From: Scytonematopsis contorta HA4267-MV1
GTDB taxonomy: Bacteria > Cyanobacteriota > Cyanobacteriia > Cyanobacteriales > Nostocaceae
Direction: 5' to 3'
Length of the DNA stretch: 33,822 nucleotides
Assembly: GCA_019359035.1 (NCBI GenBank)
Contig: JAHHIC010000004.1
Location: 1 to 33,822, forward strand
The notes beneath the pieces are model-generated. The model searched no databases. It worked only from the letters and a program-made list of their open reading frames with translations, and was not told the origin of the DNA. Shown in pieces: positions 7,167 through 14,504 of this stretch. The translations under genes and the position numbers were made by a program. How positions within the stretch are numbered: the first letter of the stretch is position 1; each line of letters opens with the position of its first letter.

Positions 7167-9749
7167 ATGAAACTAACTATTCCCGAACTATCTTTAATTG
7201 TTCTTATCGGTGCTTCCGGTTCTGGTAAGTCTACATTTGCTCGTAAGCATTTTCAAGAGTTTGAAGTAATTTCTTCTGATTTTTGTCGCGGTTTAGTTTC
7301 CGATGATGAAAATAGTCAAGCTGCTTCTCATGATGCTTTTGAAGTTTTATATTATATTGCAGCAAAACGCTTGGCTGGAGGTAAACTCACAGTAATTGAT
7401 GCTACTAATGTACAACCGGAAGACCGTAAAGGATTATTAGCCCTCGCTAAACAATATCATTTTTTTCCAGTAGCAATCGCGCTTAATTTACCTGAAGAAG
7501 TCTGTCACGAACGCAATAAACAGCGACCTAATAGACAATTTGGACTCCATGTAGTACGTCGTCATACCCAATCGCTCCATCGTAGTTTGCGGGGTTTAGA
7601 AAAAGAAGGTTTTCGTTATGTTTATGTGCTAAATTCTTTGGCTGAAGTTGAATCTGTTGAACTTGAACGTCAACCTTTGTGGAATAATCGCAAATACGAA
7701 TGTGGTCCTTTTGATATTATTGGGGATATTCACGGTTGTTGTGATGAACTAGAAAAACTTTTAGAAAAGTTAGGTTACCAAATCTCACAAACTCCCCATT
7801 CCCCACTCCCCATTCCCGAATCTCCAACATATTTCCATCCGGAAGGACGCAAGGCTGTCTTTTTAGGTGATTTAGTTGATAGGGGCCCTCGTATCCTGGA
7901 TACTATAAACCTTGTACGCAATATGCTTGCTACAGGTAATGCTATTTGTGTTCCAGGTAATCATGAAAATAAACTGTTGCGGAAACTCAAGGGTAAAAAT
8001 GTTAGAGTTAATCATGGTTTGGAGCAAAGCTTAGCGGAAATAGAGGCTTTACCAGATGATATACGCGAACCCTATGTTAAGGAGTTGAAAGTATTTTTGG
8101 ATTCCCTAATAAGTCACTACCTTCTTGATGGTGGACGTTTGGTAGTTGCACACGCAGGGATGAAACAGGAAATGCAAGGACGGGGTTCTGGTGCGGTACG
8201 GGAGTTTGCTTTGTATGGCGAAAGTACCGGGGAAATTGATGAGTTTGGTTTACCTATTCGCTACGATTGGGCTGGGGAATACCGAGGTGAAGCGATGGTT
8301 GTTTATGGACATACACCTGTCCCTCATGCAGAATGGCTGAATAATACTATTGATATTGATACTGGTTGCGTGTTTGGTGGTAAGTTAACTGCGTTGCGTT
8401 ACCCGGAAGCGGAGTTGGTTTCTGTAAAGGCTGCAAAAGTTTACTGCGAACCTGTGAGACCTATAGGAGGAATAGGAAGTTCTCTGACCGCACAGCAACA
8501 GTTGGATGAAGTGTTATCTGTTGATGATGTTTTGGGTAAACGGATTATTAATACTGTTTTGCAAAATAATATTACTATTCGCGAAGAAAATGCAATTGCG
8601 GCTTTGGAAATAATGAGTCGTTTTGCTGCGAATCCCAAATGGTTAATTTATCTCCCACCCACTATGTCCCCAGTCGCAACCTCGGAATTACCGGGATATT
8701 TGGAGCATCCCCAAGAGGCTTTTGCTTACTACCAAAATGCAGGAATTACGGAAGTCGTATGCGAAGAAAAGCACATGGGTTCGCGAGCGGTGGTGGTTAT
8801 TTGTCGAGATGAAGAGGCTGTCAAAAAACGTTTTGGTATTGTTAATGAAGGTATTGGTATTTGCTATACCCGCACGGGAAGAAAGTTTTTTGATAATTCA
8901 GAATTAGAAGCAGAGCTTTTAGGACGGTTAAATGCAGCACTTACCCGAAGTGACTTTTGGGATAAATTTAATACCGATTGGGTTTGTTTAGATTGCGAAC
9001 TTATGCCTTGGTCTGCAAAAGCGCAGGGTTTATTACAGGAACAGTATGCACCTGTGGGAGTTGCATCACGTTTGGCTCTTGGGGATGCGGTTTCATTGTT
9101 AGAAAAAGCACAACAACGAGGTGTCGATTTAGGTAGTAGCCTGAGTCACTTCCAAACAAGGGCTGATATGGCAGAAAAATATGTTACTGCTTATAGGCGC
9201 TATTGTTGGAATGTGAGTAATATTTCTGACATTAAGCTTGCACCTTTCCACATCCTGGCAACGGAGGGGGTTGTGCATGTGGATAAAGATAATCGCTGGC
9301 ATATGGAACAAGCTGCTTTATTGCGTGAAGCTGAGCCAGAGTTGTTAATGGCAACTCAGTATAGGGTGATTGATTTAACTGACCCTAGCAGTAAAGCGGA
9401 AGGAGTTCATTGGTGGGAGGAATTGACTAGGGCTGGTGGTGAAGGTATGGTTGTTAAACCTATGCAATTTATTGTCAGAGGAAATCGGGCTTTAGTTCAA
9501 CCTGCTGTGAAATGTCGCGGACAGGAATATTTGCGAATTATATACGGGCCGGAATATTCTAGTCGTGAGAATTTGCAGCGCTTACGTCAACGGGGTTTAT
9601 CTCTGAAACGTTCTTTAGCAATGCGGGAGTTTGCTTTGGGGGTGGAAGGTTTGGAGAGGTTTGTGGCTAAAGCTCCTTTGCGTCGGGTGCATGAGTGTGT
9701 TTTTGGAATTTTGGCACTGGAGAGCGAACCTGTTGACCCACGGCTTTAA
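7167..9749 (+). CDS. pnkp: Pnkp: RNA 5'-kinase / 2',3'-phosphatase / ligase
   Basis: This 860-aa three-domain RNA-repair enzyme matches bacterial Pnkp in length. The kinase (about 1-170) has GASGSGKST at 15-23 (K21, S22) and the general base D38. The metallophosphatase has GDIHG at 186-190 (D187, H189), GDLVDRG at 234-240 and GNHE at 264-267. The ligase/adenylyltransferase has motif I EKHMGSR with the nucleophile K535, and a late LVQPAVKCR motif. The enzyme phosphorylates 5'-OH ends, removes 2',3'-cyclic phosphate or phosphate ends, and seals; in characterised systems ligation needs Hen1, which is encoded upstream here. I chose ATG 7167 because the residues before it come from the heptamer array, and the numbering of K21, D38, D187 and H189 then agrees with Clostridium thermocellum Pnkp as I recall it. 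An in-frame heptamer tract lies in the phosphatase domain (7792-7817). Confidence 0.95.
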   Translation: MKLTIPELSLIVLIGASGSGKSTFARKHFQEFEVISSDFCRGLVSDDENSQAASHDAFEVLYYIAAKRLAGGKLTVIDATNVQPEDRKGLLALAKQYHFFPVAIALNLPEEVCHERNKQRPNRQFGLHVVRRHTQSLHRSLRGLEKEGFRYVYVLNSLAEVESVELERQPLWNNRKYECGPFDIIGDIHGCCDELEKLLEKLGYQISQTPHSPLPIPESPTYFHPEGRKAVFLGDLVDRGPRILDTINLVRNMLATGNAICVPGNHENKLLRKLKGKNVRVNHGLEQSLAEIEALPDDIREPYVKELKVFLDSLISHYLLDGGRLVVAHAGMKQEMQGRGSGAVREFALYGESTGEIDEFGLPIRYDWAGEYRGEAMVVYGHTPVPHAEWLNNTIDIDTGCVFGGKLTALRYPEAELVSVKAAKVYCEPVRPIGGIGSSLTAQQQLDEVLSVDDVLGKRIINTVLQNNITIREENAIAALEIMSRFAANPKWLIYLPPTMSPVATSELPGYLEHPQEAFAYYQNAGITEVVCEEKHMGSRAVVVICRDEEAVKKRFGIVNEGIGICYTRTGRKFFDNSELEAELLGRLNAALTRSDFWDKFNTDWVCLDCELMPWSAKAQGLLQEQYAPVGVASRLALGDAVSLLEKAQQRGVDLGSSLSHFQTRADMAEKYVTAYRRYCWNVSNISDIKLAPFHILATEGVVHVDKDNRWHMEQAALLREAEPELLMATQYRVIDLTDPSSKAEGVHWWEELTRAGGEGMVVKPMQFIVRGNRALVQPAVKCRGQEYLRIIYGPEYSSRENLQRLRQRGLSLKRSLAMREFALGVEGLERFVAKAPLRRVHECVFGILALESEPVDPRL
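7792..7817. repeat. CCCCATT/CCCCACT heptamers inside pnkp coding sequence
   Basis: Nearly four heptamer units sit in frame between the GDIHG and GDLVDRG motifs of the phosphatase and encode TPHSPLPIPES-like residues. It is the same repeat class, in the opposite orientation, as at 5658-5704. Confidence 0.9.
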
Positions 9750-9763
9750 TCCATAAAAAAAAT

Positions 9764-9791
9764 GTAGAGACGTTACATGTAACGTCTCTAC
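9764..9791. repeat. 28-bp palindrome (GTAGAGAC...GTCTCTAC), copy 1
   Basis: This is a perfect 28-bp palindrome with core GTTACATGTAAC, 15 bp after the pnkp stop. It may serve as a transcript 3'-end hairpin for the repair cassette. Five relatives are at 10991, 12168, 16274, 25138 and 27376. Confidence 0.9.
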
Positions 9792-9860
9792 AAAGGTTGT
9801 TGAAAACGCATAATTAATTTCTGGGTTTATTCATATCAAATCCGTTTGTATTAGAATTAT

Positions 9861-9894
9861 TTCTTCCTTTGCGTCTTTGCGGCTTTGCGTGAGG
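9861..9894. repeat. CTTTGCG(T/G) short dispersed repeat
   Basis: A run of CTTTGCGTCTTTGCGGCTTTGCG-like units lies in the spacer before the 94-aa membrane protein. Related TTCGTG (5721-5747) and CCAAGG (10317-10343) runs occur nearby. Confidence 0.6.
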
Positions 9895-10016
9895 CACATC
9901 TTAAAGCATAATTTACACAAGGGAAAAACTTGCCTATTGATAGAAGATAATCTAGCTGTAGCATAGATACTCTTGAATAGTAGAAAATACATTTCCTGAT
10001 AAAATCCCTAAAACTA

Positions 10017-10301
10017 ATGGAAAATACATTTGTTGATAAAGTCTTTCGTGACAGTAATGGTGAAATTGTTATAGCTCAGCCACCAAATCTACCCATTATT
10101 GTCTGGGGTGTAACAAGCTTACTGAAACTAGTTTTTACAAGCGGTGAAGTCAGTACGGTTTTAGACGCAGTGGCTTTTGGTTCTTTGTTTACTTGGGCTT
10201 GGGAGGAATTATTTCAAGGTGTTAATTATTTTCGTAGAGCGCTGGGTTTCGTGGTGTTGCTTGGGGTGATTGCGTCGAGAATTCTGGTTGTAACACTCTA
10301 A
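10017..10301 (+). CDS. Small membrane protein, function unknown
   Basis: This 94-aa protein has hydrophobic stretches at about residues 26-40 (LPIIVWGVTSLLKLVF), 48-62 and 74-94 (LGFVVLLGVIASRILVVTL), suggesting two or three transmembrane helices. The N-terminus is short and polar (ENTFVDKVFRDSNGE). I do not recognise a named family. The arrangement resembles the many conserved small membrane proteins of cyanobacteria. No clear Shine-Dalgarno is seen before the ATG. It stands alone between repeat-rich spacers, so the context says little about function. Confidence 0.65.
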   Translation: MENTFVDKVFRDSNGEIVIAQPPNLPIIVWGVTSLLKLVFTSGEVSTVLDAVAFGSLFTWAWEELFQGVNYFRRALGFVVLLGVIASRILVVTL

Positions 10302-10316
10302 AATATCATTTACTAA

Positions 10317-10343
10317 CCGCCAAGGAGCCAAGGTAGCCAAGGA
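10317..10343. repeat. CCAAGG short dispersed repeat
   Basis: CCGCCAAGGAGCCAAGGTAGCCAAGG-type sequence of about 27 bp lies just after the 94-aa gene. It belongs to a class of near-periodic short repeats common between cyanobacterial genes. Confidence 0.6.
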
Positions 10344-10387
10344 AAAAAAAAGCCGAAAGAGTAGAGATTGTTATGAGTTTTTGTAAA

Positions 10388-10987
10388 TTATGTTAATTGA
10401 AACTCAACAAAGGGGGTGTTTACTAAGCCTGTCCAAATATTTTTTATTTCTTGATATTTTTTTCGCTCTTGAGAATAAACTTTGACTTTATTCAGCTTAT
10501 TGATGTAGTTAAGTTGAAGTTTATAGAATTGTGACTTAATCAGTTCAAAAGTATATATTTCACCGTTTTCGGAATCAAAGGATAATTGAAATAGGTTATT
10601 CTTTAGTTCTTTTATAACGGTTTTTGGGAAAAACATTATGTCTTCTCCAGACATAGCTAATATAATATCTGACTCTTCAGCTTGTCTGGAGCAATCACAA
10701 TTGTAGCTTTTTGAAACTAGTTGACCGTCTGCTGCTATGATTTCTGGAATTACTGTCGCATAGAAACTAAAGTATATAGGTTTTGGGGTATTATTAGAAA
10801 TACAAATTCCTGCTAAATCCAGTTCTATATCATTTTTAGTTTCTTTTGAGGATATATTTAAATTTTGCTCTGGCAAAAAAGTTTCAAAGCTAATACCATT
10901 TACTTCAACATAATTACTATCGTCTGAATCATTTAATATCATATTTTTTAGCTTAAAAAGTAATAAATCTCTACTGGTTAATCCCAA
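10388..10987 (-). CDS. Hypothetical protein
   Basis: This is a 199-aa soluble protein with no signal peptide and no membrane helix. The centre has alternating strands (IELDLAGICISN, IYFSFYATVIPEII) and a CDC pair (SYNCDCSRQ). The C-terminus ends in NTPFVEFQLT. I recognise no domain. The frame begins at a TTG (10985-10987) about 10 nt after an AAGG in the mRNA, which lies inside the 10991-11016 palindrome. The first ATG is M16 (10940-10942), with no visible Shine-Dalgarno. Either start is possible. It is transcribed opposite to both neighbours and so is a single-gene unit. Confidence 0.65.
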   Translation of the reverse strand: MGLTSRDLLLFKLKNMILNDSDDSNYVEVNGISFETFLPEQNLNISSKETKNDIELDLAGICISNNTPKPIYFSFYATVIPEIIAADGQLVSKSYNCDCSRQAEESDIILAMSGEDIMFFPKTVIKELKNNLFQLSFDSENGEIYTFELIKSQFYKLQLNYINKLNKVKVYSQERKKYQEIKNIWTGLVNTPFVEFQLT

Positions 10988-10990
10988 ATA

Positions 10991-11016
10991 TAGAGACCTT
11001 ACATGTAAGGCCTCTA
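10991..11016. repeat. 28-bp palindrome family, copy 2
   Basis: TAGAGACCTTACATGTAAGGCCTCTA keeps the outer arms and the ACATGT centre of copy 1, but with CTT/AAG in place of GTT/AAC. The paired change preserves the stem. It lies at the 5' end of the minus-strand hypothetical gene. Confidence 0.85.
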
Positions 11017-11146
11017 CGTTCGTTTTAATGATTGTAGTCTAAAAATTATCTCCTTTTATTTTATGTTTTCCCTTAGTCTTTAATTTCAGTTTTGATGCGA
11101 AGTTGTGAATTTGCTAATATATTTAGTATGTAAATTAGCATTTATT

Positions 11147-11179
11147 ATGACTGCAGAGCAAATACTCAAAGCTTCATAA
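11147..11179 (+). other. Possible 10-codon upstream ORF
   Basis: ATG at 11147 encodes MTAEQILKAS and stops 5 nt before the ATG of the HMA-PAP2 gene. It may be a leader peptide, or a leftover start of an older gene. There is no Shine-Dalgarno evidence. Confidence 0.2.
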
Positions 11180-11184
11180 ATACG

Positions 11185-12165
11185 ATGCTCGATAAATATT
11201 TTAGCCAGCAACTCACGAAAATGGGCAACTCTGATTTTGATGAATTTTCCACTAGTAATTCCTTAGTTACAACGGTACATAATGCTGTCAAAGGGAGAAC
11301 TAGGTACAAGGTAAGCGGACTTCATTCTTCCCAAGCTTTTAAACTCTACCTTGAAGCTAAGTTGTCAAAGCTGGATGGAATCAAGGAGGTTCATGCAAAT
11401 ACTTATACGGGAAACGTCCTCGTTTTCTTCCACCCTCAACTTAATTCGAGTGCGATCGCCGAGCTTATCCAAGAAATTGTTTTAAATTACAGGGGCAAAA
11501 CTAGCTTTTATCCAACAATACAGGCTCAACCAGCAACACAGCTAGAATTAAAACAATCGAATAGTACTATAGTCCTAGCTTCGGGAGCTATTTGCGCTCT
11601 CAGTCTTTGTGCTGGAATGCTTCATTTGTATGGTTTAGATGAGGGTATTTTGCTGGGAATCCAGAAATTACATACACCACTTCTCGACAGCATCGTACTT
11701 TCTACAACTTTACTTGGCGAGCCAGCAGTTTTATTGTTAATTTGCTTAGCTTTAAGATATAGCCCTATTTACCGTAACCGTCGTCGGGAAGCTGATACCC
11801 TGGCAATAACTACAATCGGAGCAGCAGGTATAAATTGTATACTAAAATTAATATTTGCTAGGGCACGTCCAGTGTTATGGGACAGGATTATTCATGTTGG
11901 TCACCACAGTTTTCCTAGTGGGCACTCGATGGTTTCAATGGCGACTTATGGTTTTATTGGATACAGTTTAGCAAAACAATTTCCTCAACATAACAAACAG
12001 ATTGTTGCTCTAACTGGGACTTTAATTTTGGCCATAGGTTTTAGTCGGCTTTATTTGGGAGTACATTGGCCTACGGATGTGGCTGTTGGTTATGCAGCAG
12101 GTTTATTGTGGTTGATTGCTTGCGTTCAAAGAAATGAACAAAATATTATCGAAATGGCCACCTGA
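11185..12165 (+). CDS. HMA-like domain fused to PAP2 membrane phosphatase
   Basis: This 326-aa protein has two parts. Residues about 30-110 look like a heavy-metal-associated (HMA_2-type) fold without the CxxC: AVKGRTRYKVSGL, then LSKLDGIKEVHANTYTGNVLVFF. Hydrophobic spans follow at about 128-150 and 170-187, and then a type-2 phosphatidic acid phosphatase. All three PAP2 motifs are present: K221-x6-R228-P229, P244-S-G-H247 and S287-R-x5-H294-x3-D298. The enzyme should hydrolyse a lipid phosphate or pyrophosphate at the membrane. The HMA-like head could be a protein or ligand contact module, as such CxxC-less domains occur on cyanobacterial P-type ATPases. A HIP1 octamer lies inside the gene at 11452-11459. 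The start is ATG 11185, without an obvious Shine-Dalgarno. Confidence 0.85.
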   Translation: MLDKYFSQQLTKMGNSDFDEFSTSNSLVTTVHNAVKGRTRYKVSGLHSSQAFKLYLEAKLSKLDGIKEVHANTYTGNVLVFFHPQLNSSAIAELIQEIVLNYRGKTSFYPTIQAQPATQLELKQSNSTIVLASGAICALSLCAGMLHLYGLDEGILLGIQKLHTPLLDSIVLSTTLLGEPAVLLLICLALRYSPIYRNRRREADTLAITTIGAAGINCILKLIFARARPVLWDRIIHVGHHSFPSGHSMVSMATYGFIGYSLAKQFPQHNKQIVALTGTLILAIGFSRLYLGVHWPTDVAVGYAAGLLWLIACVQRNEQNIIEMAT

Positions 12166-12167
12166 TT

Positions 12168-12195
12168 GTAAAGACCGAATTAATTCGGTTTCTAC
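12168..12195. repeat. 28-bp palindrome family, copy 3 (degenerate arms)
   Basis: GTAAAGACCGAAT/ATTCGGTTTCTAC lies 2 bp after the PAP2 stop. The core (GACCGAATTAATTCGGTT) differs entirely from copy 1 but is still self-complementary. One arm mismatch and one wobble are present. Confidence 0.75.
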
Positions 12196-12291
12196 AGAAA
12201 TGGTAATTATATAATTGGTCAAAAATACCCCGAAAGCCTAGAACGCTTAGATGTTCAGCTGCGTTGGTTCCGTTCTCGTGAAAATAATTAA
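12184..12291 (+). pseudogene. Possible 3' remnant of a decayed gene
   Basis: A frame with no start reads FGFYRNGNYIIGQ, then YPESLERLDVQLRWFRSRENN, and stops at 12289-12291. A TAA at 12181-12183 closes it upstream. The composition looks protein-like (amphipathic, charged C-terminus), but I cannot name a family. It may be chance. Confidence 0.25.
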
Positions 12292-12383
12292 CGTTTATAC
12301 TGGAATAACTTATATTTTCTTTTTTCTCACTTTCTGTGTCCTTGGTGCCTCAGTGTTTTTTTTATCCAGATATAAATTACCAA

Positions 12384-13160
12384 ATGGAATTATTCACCGT
12401 CCATGAACCAACGACTAGACCGATACCACTAATTGCAAACCTTCCTCATAGTGGTTTATACATCCCCCAACAAATAGCAGCACAATTAAGCGAAGCATAT
12501 CTACCAAATCAAGATTGGCATCTTAACAAACTCTATGATTTTCTTCCACAACTAGGAATCACAGTTTTACAAGCAAACTATAGTCGGTATGTAGTAGATT
12601 TAAATCGAGCAATTCAAGAACCAATCGCAGGTAATTTTTGGTCATGTGCTATACCTTTAGAGACAGCATTTGGGCAAACAATTTATAAAATTAATCCTAG
12701 TCAAGACCAACTACAAGGACGTATCTCTAAATTTTATTCCAGTTACCACGATAAATTGGAAGAATTGTTAAAAGAAAAAGTAGCAGAATTCGGTAAAGTA
12801 TATTTACTTGATTTACATAGTTTTGGCGGATTAATTGACGACCAAATTTGTTTAGGAAATCTCAACGGAAAAAGCTGTTCAGAATTTTTAATTTCCACTG
12901 TAGAAGAATGTTTTACAAATAAAGGTTTACAAGTTGTGAATAACAAAATATTCACAGGTGGATTTATCACTAAAAATTACAGTCAAATACCTGGAGTAGA
13001 AGCTCTACAAATTGAAGTTAGATATAACGTTTATCTTGATTTACAACAATTAGATAAACAGCGACATCCAGATTGGAATGTACCTGAGTTTTATCAAGCT
13101 AAAAATATATTCAAGGAAATTTTTAATTGTCTGGTTGAAAAATTAGAGATTTCCCAATAA
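12384..13160 (+). CDS. N-formylglutamate amidohydrolase family protein
   Basis: This 258-aa protein has the landmarks of the N-formylglutamate deformylase (HutG-type, FGase) family: an early LPHSGLYIP, then a WHLNKLYDFL segment, NYSRYVVDLNR, LLDLHSFGG, and late GGFITKNYSQIPGVEALQIEVR. The family hydrolyses N-formylglutamate to glutamate and formate with metal-bound His/Glu residues, though many members have unproven substrates. The open frame extends upstream to 12336, but that part is encoded by a TCCTTGGTGCCTCAGTG-type dispersed repeat, so the ATG at 12384 is the better start. The GH10 gene begins 14 nt after its stop, so the two are probably co-transcribed. No histidine-utilisation genes are nearby. 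Confidence 0.85.
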   Translation: MELFTVHEPTTRPIPLIANLPHSGLYIPQQIAAQLSEAYLPNQDWHLNKLYDFLPQLGITVLQANYSRYVVDLNRAIQEPIAGNFWSCAIPLETAFGQTIYKINPSQDQLQGRISKFYSSYHDKLEELLKEKVAEFGKVYLLDLHSFGGLIDDQICLGNLNGKSCSEFLISTVEECFTNKGLQVVNNKIFTGGFITKNYSQIPGVEALQIEVRYNVYLDLQQLDKQRHPDWNVPEFYQAKNIFKEIFNCLVEKLEISQ

Positions 13161-13174
13161 AAGGAGATATTTAA

Positions 13175-14347
13175 ATGAAGAGACGAAAGTTTATTACAAC
13201 AGCGGTAACATCAGCAGTTTGTACAGGTATAACATCATTTGCTGTATATAAATATTTAAATCATTCAAATAGCAGTTTATCTGCAGAAAATATAGGAACT
13301 ATTTCATCTAAATATGCGGATGTTGACAAGTTATTAAAACGGAATCAAAATATCAGCCTCAAACAATCTGCTCGTCTTGTCAAAAAATTTTATGGTACAG
13401 CCATATCAGAAACAGCGCTTGAGAAAGATAAAGCTTATAGTAATCTTGTGAAACGTGAATGCTCTATTGGAGTTACAGAGGGTGCATTGAAATGGATTGT
13501 CGTGGAACCATTGCCAGGAAAATTCAATTTTGCACCAGCAGATAAGACAATAAATTTTTGCGCTAACAATAATATAAAATTACGAGGGCATACGCTTGTA
13601 TGGCACATGGCTAGACCTGACTGGTTAGCTTATCCACCACCACTAGCTGATATCCAGCGTCACTTTGATGCAGTAATGGGACGTTATCGTAATAATAAAA
13701 CATTATATTCATGGGATATTATCAACGAAGTTGTTGCAGATAAAGCAGAAGATGCAGAAGACCAAGTTTACGGATTGCGTAAAGGGGTAAAAGCTGAATA
13801 TGTCCGTGATGTTTTTCAGATAGCAAAATCCATTGATAATACTAAAGAATTTGTCATCAATGACTTTGGGTGTGAAGATACAGGTTGGAAACAAGAAAAA
13901 TTTTTGAAACTTATCAAATATCTGAAAAACAGTGGCGCCAAACTGGATGCAGTTGGATTGCAATCACATTTATGGTTTTCGACAAGATACAGTTGGAATG
14001 AGAAAGGATTTAAAAATTTTATTGCACAACTCAAGGATATAGGGGTTAAGCCTATTATTACCGAACTTGATATTATTATTGACGAACCTCTACCAAGTAC
14101 GATATTAGAATTAGATAAAATGGTAGCTAATAGCTATAAGAGATATTTAGATGCATGTTTTGAATCTGGAATCGATACAATTATTACCTGGGGATTGACT
14201 GATAAATATTCCTGGTTAAGACATCCTGATTATATGCCCAAAAAGTTAGCGAAACAAATCGATTTTATTAGACCATTGCCATACGATGTTAATTTACGAC
14301 CAAAGTTAGCTAGAAATGCGATATTACAATCTTTCGTAAACAGTTAA
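13175..14347 (+). CDS. Exported GH10 endo-1,4-beta-xylanase
   Basis: This 390-aa glycoside hydrolase family 10 enzyme starts with KRRKFITT, a twin-arginine-type n-region, then a hydrophobic segment, implying export. Family landmarks run in order: the substrate-binding LRGHTLVWH, the acid/base E185 in WDIINE, FVINDFG, the nucleophile E297 in IITELDI, and ITWGLTDKYSWL. It should cleave xylan or a related beta-1,4 polysaccharide by a retaining mechanism. In a cyanobacterium this may serve sheath or exopolysaccharide turnover, or use of plant material; that part is inference. AAGGAG at 13161-13166 is one of the best Shine-Dalgarno sequences in the window. It is the second gene of a probable two-gene unit with the amidohydrolase-like gene. 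Confidence 0.93.
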   Translation: MKRRKFITTAVTSAVCTGITSFAVYKYLNHSNSSLSAENIGTISSKYADVDKLLKRNQNISLKQSARLVKKFYGTAISETALEKDKAYSNLVKRECSIGVTEGALKWIVVEPLPGKFNFAPADKTINFCANNNIKLRGHTLVWHMARPDWLAYPPPLADIQRHFDAVMGRYRNNKTLYSWDIINEVVADKAEDAEDQVYGLRKGVKAEYVRDVFQIAKSIDNTKEFVINDFGCEDTGWKQEKFLKLIKYLKNSGAKLDAVGLQSHLWFSTRYSWNEKGFKNFIAQLKDIGVKPIITELDIIIDEPLPSTILELDKMVANSYKRYLDACFESGIDTIITWGLTDKYSWLRHPDYMPKKLAKQIDFIRPLPYDVNLRPKLARNAILQSFVNS

Positions 14348-14375
14348 ACATATTTGTTGGCTAATACTAGGTTTG

Positions 14376-14432
14376 TAGTTGGGCTTTAGCCCTTTCTTTT
14401 ATATGTAGTTAAGAGCGCTGAAGCGCAACTAC
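14376..14432. repeat. GTAGTT-type double hairpin after the xylanase gene
   Basis: GTAGTTGGGCTTTAGCCC followed by TTTCTTTT (a short stem plus T-rich tail, 14381-14400) resembles a factor-independent terminator. A second hairpin, GTAGTT...GCGCTGAAGCGC...AACTAC (14405-14432), follows. The pair resembles a dispersed intergenic repeat of cyanobacteria. Confidence 0.6.
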
Positions 14433-14504
14433 GAACCTTTAAGTCCAATTTGCTCATTTTTGATACATAATTTAATATAAGCTGCTATCATCGTAACAAA
14501 ACTT

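Noticed and set aside
12336-12383. 16-residue extension of the amidohydrolase
   Set aside because: It lies in a dispersed repeat (TCCTTGGTGCC type), and the conserved protein starts at 12384.
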